Of a stretch of DNA of 10,305 nt, positions 1 through 6,858 are shown piece by piece. Made by a program: the position numbers and the translations under genes. The number at the start of each line of letters is the position of its first letter. The stretch's first letter is position 1. The notes below the pieces were generated by a model. That model was not told where the DNA came from. It saw only the letters and a program-made list of their open reading frames with translations, and did no database searches. The DNA comes from DAOQAK01 sp043801235 (lineage in GTDB: Bacteria; Bacteroidota; Bacteroidia; Bacteroidales; CG2-30-32-10): the NCBI GenBank assembly GCA_043801235.1, contig JAZDMF010000190.1, forward strand, positions 1 through 10,305, in the 5' to 3' direction.

Positions 1-2563
1 ACGAAGTGTACCCGTTTTCAGTTTTCTTGGTTATGTTATCGGTTACTTTATGGCAGTCGTATTTATACTCAATGCTGTCGGGCATCATCACTTCGATTTT
101 TGAATAATAAACAGGAGCATCGAATGAAATATAGGTCAGCAGGAACATGCCGTCGTTGAATTCATTTTCCTGGAAACCCTGGTACGTTCCTTCCATTTTG
201 ATGATATCGCCGGGTTCGAGATTTTTGAAAACAACGTAGCCGTAACTTATATCGGGTGTAATTTCAGCGCCGTTTTTCTTTGCCACTTTAATATAGCTCA
301 GGTCGCCCATATAGCTGAAATCGCTTTCTGTCCACAGGCGTGCTCCGTCATCGTTCAGGATTTTTATCATGAGCTTTTGGTAAATGTGAGTGGTTTTCTG
401 CTTGTCGAGGCATACATCCTTGGTGTACATCAGAACCACTGATTTTTCATCGGGATACTTTCCTTCCCAGTCTTTATCGCTCATAATTTCATCAAAGCTT
501 TTGGTGGTGAAATATTCCTTGATGTTATCTTTCTCAGCCAGCTTTTTAACTTTTTCATCCAATGATTCCCTGTTGTACTCGGAACGTTCCAGCATAAAAG
601 CTTTGTCATAATATTCAAGCGCTTTTTCCTTTTCTTTTTTATCGGAATAAATATCGCCGATGGTTTCCATGATCGATTCGGAATACGGAGCAATTTCTAG
701 AGCTGAGAATAAAACTGTCAGTGCTTCATCATATTTTTCGCGGGTGTACAGGAAATTCGCTTTATCAGTCCTGTAGGAATAATTATAAGGTTCTATGGAA
801 ATAATTTCATTGTAAAGACTCAGAACTTTATCATATTTATCCTTGTTTTTAAAATATGTGATAAGTGTTTCATAATCCCAGTGGTTGTATTTTTTCTTCA
901 GGTATTTCATTGCTTTTTTAGCATCCTTTTTCCTGTCGCGGTCAGTTTCAGGTTTGTATTCATAAGGCTTGTAATTTTCATCCTCAAGATATTCTTCAAG
1001 ACTTACCTTATAGGAAGGATATGCTGCAATCTTTTCTTTCAGGAATTTCTTTTTTTCATCGTTCATGCCTTTTTTCTGGTAATAAGAAATTACATCTTCA
1101 ATAACAGACCAGTTGGAAGGAAATATGGTATCCAGATGGAAAAGCATTTTTGCGTATTCTTTTTCATCGGCATCTTTGTCAAGCTTATTAAGGTTTTCAT
1201 AGGAAAGAGCAAACATGGGAGTTTTGCTTTCATCAATATCATTAAGAATGAGGTAGGCTTTTTCATTTTTCCCGTTCTGTGCATATATTTTAGCAGCAAG
1301 GTATTTGAAGAAAACAATGTCGGGATATTTTCTGAAAAGTTTCACAAAATATTCTTCACCGTCAACCGATTCTGGCGAGAGAAGATAGGCTTTGCAAAGC
1401 AGGTAATAATTCATAAGAGTATCGGGATTCTTATTTATGGCTATCTTAAAAACATCTGTAAGCTTGCTGGTGAATGTGTTTACAGTATAAGTGACGGGTA
1501 CATATGAAGAATTAAAATCCGATAGAATATTTTTTATAAGGTTTCCGTTCGAATCGGTAATTCGAATGGCAAACATTTCGTCACCTGAACTGTATGAGCC
1601 GAACATTGAAGAATAACTGCTGAAGTAATCGCCGAAATCATAGTATGATGAATAATTGCCTGAAGCATCATGGTATGCCAGAAAATTATAATCATCGGTC
1701 TCCGTTGGCAATGTGGCGCATTTAACCAATATTCTGTGAGTGCCTTTTGTCAGAGTAATCTCAGTTATTTCATTATCCCATTCAAAACGGGTGTTTTCAT
1801 CGTTCTCGAATACCAGAAAATCATCCACCCAGATTTTTATGGGAGTGCTGCGGGAAATGCGAAGTTGAGCTTTTACTGTTTCAGTAACCGTAATGAAAGT
1901 GTTTGCAAAATACACATCATTGCCGTATTCATCGGAAAGGTTATCGGAAAAAACAACAATCCCGTCGTCATTCCTCAGGTTTCTTTTCGTCCATTTATAT
2001 TCAGGTCCATAACCGCTTTCATACGATTTTGCCGAATCGAATTTTTCTTTTTCTATCTCATACTCTTTAACATATCCGTAACCGGAAATGCTGCGGAAAG
2101 GGCCGTTCACACTCCAGCAGTAATTTCCGATGATGTCAGAAAATGCTTTTTTACTTTCGCTGAATTTTCTTTCAGTAAAAAGATCGTTGGCCTTTTCAAC
2201 ATTCAGAGCAGTAGTAGCGGTTTGTGAAGAATCATTATCAAAAACAAGTTTGTTTTTATAATCGTAATAATCGTTATTGAAAAGCAGGTAATGTTCGGGG
2301 CGCAAGTGGTTATTGATGAGGCTGCGGATATATTTTTCATACAATATATCGTCATGTTCCAGTTCAGAAATGTAGATTATTCCCAAAAGTGCATTAATAT
2401 TAGTGCTATCTGTTTTAAGTTGTTCCAGAAATGTTTTTTTTGCTGAAACATTGTCATTTTTTTTAATATCATCACAGCCGTCCTGTGCTTTTAAAGAGAA
2501 TGGCAGTATAAAAAAAGCAAAGAGTAAAGTTGAGGCTTTAATTGTATTCGTGATTGAATTCAT
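1..2563 (-). CDS. Secreted TPR protein with PA14/GH2-like sandwich and DUF3857 domain (C-terminus outside window)
   Basis: An open minus-strand frame runs from ATG at 2563 to the window edge, giving 854 codons without a stop, so the protein is truncated here only by the window. Residues 1-26 form a signal peptide (hydrophobic core, then LKA-Q). Residues about 34-72, 378-443 and 556-660 look like TPR helices, the last being the clearest (DEALTVLFSALEIAP, then EKALEYYDKAF). Residues about 214-280 resemble the PA14/GH2-like beta-sandwich, with IKIWVDDFLVFEND followed by LTKGTHRILVKC. A Tyr/Ser-rich stretch follows at about 288-325. From about residue 700 the sequence looks like DUF3857 (SVVLMYTKDVCL, then FKNLEPGDIIKMEGTY). 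In known proteins DUF3857 usually precedes a transglutaminase-like domain, so one is expected beyond position 1. The protein is probably periplasmic or surface-located; its substrate is unknown. It could be cotranscribed with the SUI1 gene 71 bp upstream. Domain names come from recalled family patterns. Confidence 0.88.
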   Translation of the reverse strand, partial: MNSITNTIKASTLLFAFFILPFSLKAQDGCDDIKKNDNVSAKKTFLEQLKTDSTNINALLGIIYISELEHDDILYEKYIRSLINNHLRPEHYLLFNNDYYDYKNKLVFDNDSSQTATTALNVEKANDLFTERKFSESKKAFSDIIGNYCWSVNGPFRSISGYGYVKEYEIEKEKFDSAKSYESGYGPEYKWTKRNLRNDDGIVVFSDNLSDEYGNDVYFANTFITVTETVKAQLRISRSTPIKIWVDDFLVFENDENTRFEWDNEITEITLTKGTHRILVKCATLPTETDDYNFLAYHDASGNYSSYYDFGDYFSSYSSMFGSYSSGDEMFAIRITDSNGNLIKNILSDFNSSYVPVTYTVNTFTSKLTDVFKIAINKNPDTLMNYYLLCKAYLLSPESVDGEEYFVKLFRKYPDIVFFKYLAAKIYAQNGKNEKAYLILNDIDESKTPMFALSYENLNKLDKDADEKEYAKMLFHLDTIFPSNWSVIEDVISYYQKKGMNDEKKKFLKEKIAAYPSYKVSLEEYLEDENYKPYEYKPETDRDRKKDAKKAMKYLKKKYNHWDYETLITYFKNKDKYDKVLSLYNEIISIEPYNYSYRTDKANFLYTREKYDEALTVLFSALEIAPYSESIMETIGDIYSDKKEKEKALEYYDKAFMLERSEYNRESLDEKVKKLAEKDNIKEYFTTKSFDEIMSDKDWEGKYPDEKSVVLMYTKDVCLDKQKTTHIYQKLMIKILNDDGARLWTESDFSYMGDLSYIKVAKKNGAEITPDISYGYVVFKNLEPGDIIKMEGTYQGFQENEFNDGMFLLTYISFDAPVYYSKIEVMMPDSIEYKYDCHKVTDNITKKTENGYTS

Positions 2564-2588
2564 AAATTTTCTGTTAAAATTATTTTTG

Positions 2589-2596
2589 CGAATTTA
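2589..2596 (-). promoter_or_regulatory. Possible imperfect -7 box upstream of the TPR/DUF3857 gene
   Basis: The minus strand reads TAAATTCG, one mismatch from the Bacteroidota TAnnTTTG -7 element, about 25 bases before the ATG at 2563. No convincing -33 element was found. The gene may instead be read through from the SUI1 gene upstream, since no hairpin terminator separates them. Confidence 0.25.
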
Positions 2597-2634
2597 GAAA
2601 TATTAAGCAAGGAGAGAAATTAATATTTATAAAA

Positions 2635-2976
2635 TCATCCGCCGGCCATTTTAGCCTTATAATTATCTGCTATAAGAATCTGAGTGATTTTTTCCCTGAA
2701 ATTTCCTTGTATGATAATCTCGTTGTCCTTAACACTTCCTCCGGTGCCGCATTTTATTTTAAGAGATTTGCCAAGAGTTTCTAAGTCTGTGGCTTTTCCA
2801 ATAAATCCTTTTATTACTGTGGCTGTTTTGCCACCTCTGTGTTTTGTTTCAAGAAAAACTCTTAGGTTTTGCTGCTGCGGTGGAAGAGTTTCGGGTTCTT
2901 TAGGATTGTTGTAATTATATTGAAAATCACGATTTGTGGAATATACTACGCCGCTGATATTTTTTTTCTTCTGCAT
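2635..2976 (-). CDS. yciH: SUI1/eIF1-family translation initiation factor (YciH-like)
   Basis: This 113-residue protein has the usual length of bacterial SUI1-domain proteins. The signature features are present: RGGK at residues 47-50 followed by TATVIKGF, LKIKCGTGG at 72-80 followed by SVKD, and the closing strand and helix EIIIQGNFREKI at 86-97. In typical YciH the last motif reads IQGDHR-, and here it is IQGNFR, a modest change. The N-terminal 35 residues are polar and poorly conserved, as is usual. E. coli YciH and eukaryotic eIF1 act at the small ribosomal subunit and influence start-site selection; cytoplasmic location fits the absence of a signal peptide. It is followed on the same strand by the TPR/DUF3857 gene and preceded by a 476-bp gap full of hairpin repeats. 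I saw no obvious -7 box close to its start. The family call is firm, while the exact cellular role in this organism is inferred. Confidence 0.93.
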   Translation of the reverse strand: MQKKKNISGVVYSTNRDFQYNYNNPKEPETLPPQQQNLRVFLETKHRGGKTATVIKGFIGKATDLETLGKSLKIKCGTGGSVKDNEIIIQGNFREKITQILIADNYKAKMAGG

Positions 2977-3023
2977 TTTAAAGTACTCGGGCTTATTATT
3001 TTTTTTTATCGTTATGTCTTTAG

Positions 3024-3163
3024 GTCACACAAAGCCTGACGAAGGAAAGCTTGTGCGATTGGAGTCAGTGTCGAAGTGTGATTTGTATATTTTTTCGGCC
3101 GACTTCCCTGCCTGAACTGCCGAACGGCAGGCTGAGCCTCCGATTTATCGGAGGCTCAGCCTG
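3024..3163. repeat. Interspersed palindromic repeat, copy A, ending in a 17-bp perfect hairpin
   Basis: Within the 476-bp gene-free gap (2977-3452), 3024-3080 holds two diverged matches to the unit seen at 3328-3354: one beginning GTCACACAAAGCCTGACG, the other around GTGTCGAAGTGTGAT. Further along, CTGCCG-AA-CGGCAG is a 6-bp palindrome. Positions 3128-3144 and 3147-3163 form a perfect 17-bp inverted repeat with a 2-nt centre (left arm CAGGCTGAGCCTCCGAT). No long T-run follows either arm directly, so a simple intrinsic terminator is less likely than a dispersed repeat. It carries no coding capacity. The rest of the gap is AT-rich and shows nothing I can name. Confidence 0.7.
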
Positions 3164-3327
3164 ACCGAAATATTAAAAATATTCAAAATCTCATAGTCGT
3201 TTTATTTATCAATATATAAATCTTTTATTTTATTTGAGTTAAAGCAAAAAATATAATGTGCAGATAATACTACTTCCTTAAAGGATTTTTATTATTAATA
3301 TAGTGTTAAGATAAATCTAAATTATAA

Positions 3328-3440
3328 GTCATGCTGAGCCTGTCGAAGTATGACAAACACTGTCTTATCTGGTCATTCTTCGATACTTGCCTGACCGGCG
3401 GGCAGGAACTCAGAATGACGTATGCGTCATTTGATTCTGA
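3328..3440. repeat. Interspersed palindromic repeat, copy B
   Basis: GTCATGCTGAG at 3328-3338 pairs with CTCAGAATGAC at 3409-3419 (10 of 11). Inside this, TCGAAGTATGAC at 3343-3354 pairs with GTCATTCTTCGA at 3372-3383 (11 of 12). A further small stem lies at 3390-3406 (CCTG ... CAGG), and AATGACG-TATG-CGTCATT forms another at the right end (about 3414-3431). Such nested hairpins built on the core GCCTGTCGAAG resemble the non-coding interspersed repeats common in environmental Bacteroidota genomes. It lies just downstream of the lipid kinase stop codon on the minus strand, so it may also fold at the 3' end of that transcript. Confidence 0.75.
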
Positions 3441-3452
3441 ATATTGTAATAG

Positions 3453-4337
3453 TCATGGAATAATTATATTCAATGATTTCGGAACTATTCTCACTGTTGC
3501 AGAATGCGTACGTTCAACAGGGTCGCCATCTACATGACAGGAAACATCTTCGGAAATTTCAACATGTGCTTCTTTAATTTTATGAACTTCTACGTGCCGC
3601 GACCGGTGAACACTTTTCAGGAAAAACCTGTGAGCCATTAAAGCAGCACTGAAAAATGATATGGGTTTGATGATGGTCAGATCGATGAAACCGTCGTAAA
3701 CAGTTGCTCCGGGTGCAATTCTGACATTATATCCGAACTGATCGGAATTGGCAAAACTGACAAGCATTGCATTGCAATCGATTTCTTTTCCCTCAAAACG
3801 TAACCTGTATTTTGCAGGTTTATACGATATGAACTGTTTCATTCCGTTTTTCAGGTATGACCAGAAACCGCGTCTACCGCATCTGGCAAATTCTTCGGCA
3901 ACAAGAGCATCGAAACCAAGCCCGGCAACACTGATAAAAAGTTTATCATTGATAGTAGCAGTATCGATTCTTGAAATTTTAAGTTTATTGATTATGCCAA
4001 TTGCTTTTTTAAGCGATATGGGAATTTTAAGATGATGCGCCAGTCCGTTTCCGGAACCAACCGGAATAAGCCCCATGATTGTTTCAGAATGTACCAGACC
4101 TTGTGCTACATCATTTGCAGAGCCATCTCCTCCAATGGATACAACTACGTTGAAACCATTTCGGGAAGCTGATTTTGCTATTTCCGCTGCATGATGTGCA
4201 TAATCAGTATATGCAATTTCGAATGAGTATTTTGAATGGTCGAGGTGTTTTAAAATGGCTGACTCTGCTTTTTTATGCCTTCCAATGCCTGAAACGGGAT
4301 TGATGATGAATACTATTTTCTTTTTCTGTTCATCCAT
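3453..4337 (-). CDS. Diacylglycerol kinase-family lipid kinase (YegS/DgkB type)
   Basis: The 294-residue length is normal for the family. The nucleotide-binding part shows NPVSG at residues 13-17, the family signature GGDG at 69-72 and the glycine loop GSGNGLA at 94-100. The C-terminal beta-sandwich part carries APGATVYDGFIDL (208-220) and HVDGDP (268-273), equivalent to the DG-(L/F)-(L/I)-D and DGE-type motifs that bind metal and substrate. No membrane segment is seen; these enzymes act on lipid at the inner face of the cytoplasmic membrane, transferring phosphate from ATP to diacylglycerol or a related lipid. Its ATG overlaps the stop codon of the upstream LtaS-type gene by one base (TAATG), so translation is probably coupled. 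Known DgkB recycles diacylglycerol left by lipoteichoic acid synthesis, and the neighbour makes the same role plausible here. The exact lipid cannot be read from sequence. Confidence 0.92.
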   Translation of the reverse strand: MDEQKKKIVFIINPVSGIGRHKKAESAILKHLDHSKYSFEIAYTDYAHHAAEIAKSASRNGFNVVVSIGGDGSANDVAQGLVHSETIMGLIPVGSGNGLAHHLKIPISLKKAIGIINKLKISRIDTATINDKLFISVAGLGFDALVAEEFARCGRRGFWSYLKNGMKQFISYKPAKYRLRFEGKEIDCNAMLVSFANSDQFGYNVRIAPGATVYDGFIDLTIIKPISFFSAALMAHRFFLKSVHRSRHVEVHKIKEAHVEISEDVSCHVDGDPVERTHSATVRIVPKSLNIIIP

Positions 4338-6265
4338 TATTTCACTGTCATTTCATTTTTCAGCAGGCAGTTGTTATATGACTGTATAATGCTTTTTATC
4401 TTTTCTTCCATTTCATTTTTCAATGCAGGTTGTTCAGAAATAATATTTGCCATCAGCAGACTGTCCTTTCTGATATCGTGCAAAGATATTGAAAGAGTAC
4501 CATCAAATACCAGTGCATAATCATTCATGATGATCTGGTAGGATTCATTTGCGTAATTTATTGCAAAATGAGCTTTTGTGGTATCGAAAACACTTTCACC
4601 GAATGCTATAAAACTGTTATCATAATTCAGGAAATCCAGTACTGACGGCATAATGTCGCTTTGCTGTGCAACGGTTTTGTTCACACCTTTCAGTGAACTG
4701 TTATGCAGGTAAAATATTATGGGAACCTCGTACATTCCGCAACGTGATTGATTTTCCGGATAAAGCGATTCAGAAGTGTGATCGGCAGTGATGACAAACA
4801 GCGTACTGTCGAACCATGATTTTTCTGAAAGCGTTTTAAAAAATTTTCTCAATGAAAAATCAGTATAACTTATGCTTTTTAATACAGGCACAGGACCTTC
4901 GGGAAAAATAGCGCTGTAACGTTTGGGAACAGTATAAGGATGATGTGAAGACAGGGTGAATATTCCGGACACGAATGGTTTTGCTGAATTATCCAGTGTA
5001 TTGGCCGTGTACTGAAGAAACTCTTCATCAAATATCCCCCATTTTCCGTCAAAATCTTTTTCGTTGTTATATTCATCCCTGCCGTAATATTTGTCAAACC
5101 CTGCCGAATTGATGAAACCGGTAAAACCCATGGTGCCGTTGGTACCACCGTGAAAGAAAGAAGATGAATACCCCTTTTCCTTTAACAAGCTGGCTATGCT
5201 GCTGAAATTATTTCCGGAATAAATGGATGTGATAAAAGCTTCGTTCATCAGGGCGGGTATTCCTGCAAGTATTGCAGGTATTCCTTCAATGGATCTTTTC
5301 CCGTTTGCATATACACAAGGAAAAACCATGCTTTCACTTATTAATGAATCAAGAAAAGGTGTATAGCTTTTATAGTTCCCGTTATTATGTCCTGTATTGA
5401 ATGTTCCCATGTATTCTTTTGAAAAACTTTCAAGAATAATAATGATCACATTTAAATTTTTCAGAGAGGTATTGCTTTTCGAGTAATTATGTACCGGCGA
5501 ATAAATTTTTAAAAGTTCACTTTCTTCATAGTAACTTACTTTTTTTACTCCTGTTTTCCCGAAAGTTTTAATGATGGAAAAAGGAGTGTTCAGTACTATG
5601 GCCACATTCTGTGCAGAAGTGAATTGCCCTGCTGTCATAATGCTTATAGGGCGAAGCTGAAACCCGCCACGGAAACCCAGTATGCAAATGCCTGCTGTTG
5701 CAGTAAAAATAATGGTTTCCTTTATATATTGCAGGATGAGTTTTTTCCTTCCAACAGAATTTATTACGATGACTTTTGTTTGAACGAAAAAGTACCAACT
5801 GAAAGCAATAATTGCTATCCAAATCAGGAACAGATACCAGAAATCAGTTATGTACTGGGGTAATAAATTTATAAAGTCGGAACCCAGCCCGAGAACATTA
5901 AAAATATCGGCAGTGGTGCGTGTTTGAGTGAATTTGAAATATTCGCAGTCCAGCATATTTCCTGCCACAGCAAGGGCAGTAGAAAGAATAAAGAATATTT
6001 GTAAAAATATCTGGTATTTCTTCCCGGGTTTCAGGTGAAAAGGCACAATACTGAAAAGGATAAAAGGGGCAAAACACACTATAATGGCAGCCTGGTCGAA
6101 CAACAATCCGTAAAATAGCAGTAAAAAAAAAGTTCCGGCAGTAATATCGAAGTAATTATGGTTGAAAGCGAAAAATAAAACTCTTGAAAGAGTAAATAAA
6201 ATGAATATATAAAGCACCCTGACAAGGAAAACTTTATAATATCCGCCCTGTAGCAATTTTTTCAT
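4337..6265 (-). CDS. LtaS-type membrane sulfatase-fold transferase (phosphoglycerol/phospho-alcohol transferase family)
   Basis: Taking ATG at 6265 gives 642 residues; an in-frame TTG at 6274 would add three. Residue numbers here use the longer form. About five membrane helices lie near residues 14-37, 47-78, 88-106, 144-163 and 186-200, followed by an extracytoplasmic sulfatase-fold domain (about 273-600). Visible active-site motifs are NVIIIILESFS (metal Glu282), NGKRSIEGIPAILAGIP (nucleophile position Ser328, where S. aureus LtaS has Thr), SSHHPY (His444/445) and FVITADHT (Asp498, His499). This layout matches LtaS/OpgB-like enzymes that move the head group of phosphatidylglycerol or a related lipid onto a glycan or glycolipid and leave diacylglycerol. 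The organism looks Gram-negative, so true lipoteichoic acid is unlikely and the acceptor is unknown. It is the first gene of an operon with the lipid kinase. I prefer the ATG start because MKKLLQGGYYK is a more typical beginning and the TTG lies within a -7-like box. Confidence 0.88.
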   Translation of the reverse strand: MKKLLQGGYYKVFLVRVLYIFILFTLSRVLFFAFNHNYFDITAGTFFLLLFYGLLFDQAAIIVCFAPFILFSIVPFHLKPGKKYQIFLQIFFILSTALAVAGNMLDCEYFKFTQTRTTADIFNVLGLGSDFINLLPQYITDFWYLFLIWIAIIAFSWYFFVQTKVIVINSVGRKKLILQYIKETIIFTATAGICILGFRGGFQLRPISIMTAGQFTSAQNVAIVLNTPFSIIKTFGKTGVKKVSYYEESELLKIYSPVHNYSKSNTSLKNLNVIIIILESFSKEYMGTFNTGHNNGNYKSYTPFLDSLISESMVFPCVYANGKRSIEGIPAILAGIPALMNEAFITSIYSGNNFSSIASLLKEKGYSSSFFHGGTNGTMGFTGFINSAGFDKYYGRDEYNNEKDFDGKWGIFDEEFLQYTANTLDNSAKPFVSGIFTLSSHHPYTVPKRYSAIFPEGPVPVLKSISYTDFSLRKFFKTLSEKSWFDSTLFVITADHTSESLYPENQSRCGMYEVPIIFYLHNSSLKGVNKTVAQQSDIMPSVLDFLNYDNSFIAFGESVFDTTKAHFAINYANESYQIIMNDYALVFDGTLSISLHDIRKDSLLMANIISEQPALKNEMEEKIKSIIQSYNNCLLKNEMTVK

Positions 6266-6271
6266 TAAAAG

Positions 6272-6279
6272 CAAAAGTA
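6272..6279 (-). promoter_or_regulatory. -7 box directly at the start of the LtaS-type gene
   Basis: The minus strand reads TACTTTTG, an exact TAnnTTTG match, ending only 6 bases before the ATG at 6265. Transcription would begin at or within a few bases of the start codon, giving a leaderless or nearly leaderless message. No clear -33 TTTG is visible, so this is tentative. Confidence 0.35.
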
Positions 6280-6323
6280 GGAATATTTAAAACCAGTTAT
6301 GCTATGACATATAAAAGATTGAC

Positions 6324-6371
6324 TGTCAGACCGAGTTTATCGAGGTCATATTTCGACAGGCTCAATATGAC
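6324..6371. repeat. Interspersed palindromic repeat, copy C
   Basis: Read on the minus strand, 6346-6371 is a near match, about three substitutions, to the unit at 3328-3354, including the core GAGCCTGTCGAAATATGAC. A more diverged unit in the opposite orientation (GTCAGACCGAGTTTATCGAG) starts at 6324 and abuts it, so two units lie head to head. It sits between the LtaS-type operon and the DUF5011 gene. Confidence 0.65.
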
Positions 6372-6423
6372 ACTTGATTTATTATCAGATAGAGTTTCAA
6401 TAGCATAAAAAGTATATTTAAAA

Positions 6424-6451
6424 TAAAAAAAACGGCACTTTTTCGTGCCGT
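6424..6451 (-). terminator. Intrinsic terminator of the 110-residue DUF5011 lipoprotein gene
   Basis: On the minus strand ACGGCAC-GAAAAA-GTGCCGT forms a perfect 7-bp stem with a 6-nt loop (6432-6451), followed at once by a run of eight T. It lies about 25 bases after the stop codon at 6476. Confidence 0.88.
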
Positions 6452-6475
6452 AAAGAAATATATTCCTGAAAAATA

Positions 6476-6808
6476 TTACATGAAGATTACATGCACAGTT
6501 CTGGTCTTTTCCTCTGCAGCATTGCTTGAATTATCGGACACATTATATTTTACCTGGTAAAAGCCGGTATCGGTCGTATTTACATTATTAGTGCTTATAA
6601 TTGATGAAGTAATATCGCCATCGGTTTCATCATAAGCAGTGGCGCCTGCATCCGTATATGTTGTTCCCTGCCCGGCAACTGCAGGGTTATTCCCAAGGAT
6701 AGTAATTAGGGGAGGAGTAGTGTCATCGTTTTTTTCTTTCTTACATGAAAAAATAATAGAAAAGGAAAGAATAAAAAGGAAGAATAATACAGGTTTAAGT
6801 GTTTTCAT
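6476..6808 (-). CDS. Small lipoprotein with a single DUF5011-like Ig domain
   Basis: A 110-residue protein. Residues 1-21 are a lipoprotein signal ending SIIFSC with Cys22 as the likely lipidated residue; the next residues KKEKNDD are charged. Residues about 33-107 form one DUF5011-type Ig-like domain, recognisable from TYTDAGATAYDETDGDIT, the later GFYQVKYNVSDNSSN and a closing TRTVHVI strand. The domain fills the whole mature protein and ends three residues after the last strand, so there is no effector part. Ig-like domains of this kind usually act as spacers or adhesion modules on larger surface proteins, so a stand-alone copy is likely a truncated derivative or a binding partner. Its domain is closely similar to that in the 231-residue lipoprotein at 7753-8448. 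It has its own promoter and terminator. No specific ligand can be inferred. Confidence 0.88.
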   Translation of the reverse strand: MKTLKPVLFFLFILSFSIIFSCKKEKNDDTTPPLITILGNNPAVAGQGTTYTDAGATAYDETDGDITSSIISTNNVNTTDTGFYQVKYNVSDNSSNAAEEKTRTVHVIFM

Positions 6809-6825
6809 CTGAAATAATTTGAATA

Positions 6826-6833
6826 CAAATATA
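6826..6833 (-). promoter_or_regulatory. -7 box for the 110-residue lipoprotein gene
   Basis: The minus strand reads TATATTTG, an exact TAnnTTTG match, 17 bases before the ATG at 6808. The implied leader is about 10 bases and AT-rich. It begins only 26 bases downstream of the stop codon of the preceding 224-residue gene, so the two are probably transcribed separately. Confidence 0.6.
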
Positions 6834-6858
6834 CTAAATTATGAAATAAAATAAAATT

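Noticed and set aside
881..1507. Plus-strand frame of 208 codons
   Set aside because: It is antisense to the long TPR/DUF3857 gene. The translation is Phe/Ile-rich, as expected from reading Lys/Glu/Asn-rich codons backwards, and has no promoter or domain.
1670..2227. Plus-strand frame of 185 codons
   Set aside because: Also antisense to the TPR gene, with no recognisable motif. The minus-strand frame has a signal peptide and domain matches.
2581..2588. Plus-strand TATTTTTG matching the -7 consensus
   Set aside because: No plus-strand gene follows; the downstream region is occupied by the minus-strand SUI1 gene. A chance match in AT-rich DNA.
3024..3440. Possible CRISPR array or transposon ends in the repeat-rich gap
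   Set aside because: The units are few, diverged, of mixed orientation and not evenly spaced, and no cas or transposase gene is present.
3331..3537. Plus-strand frame of 68 codons beginning in repeat copy B
   Set aside because: It runs through palindromic repeat sequence and into the antisense of the lipid kinase. The translated repeat is a common false gene call.
5624..5863. Plus-strand frame of 79 codons with several cysteines
   Set aside because: Antisense to membrane segments of the LtaS-type gene, with no supporting signals.
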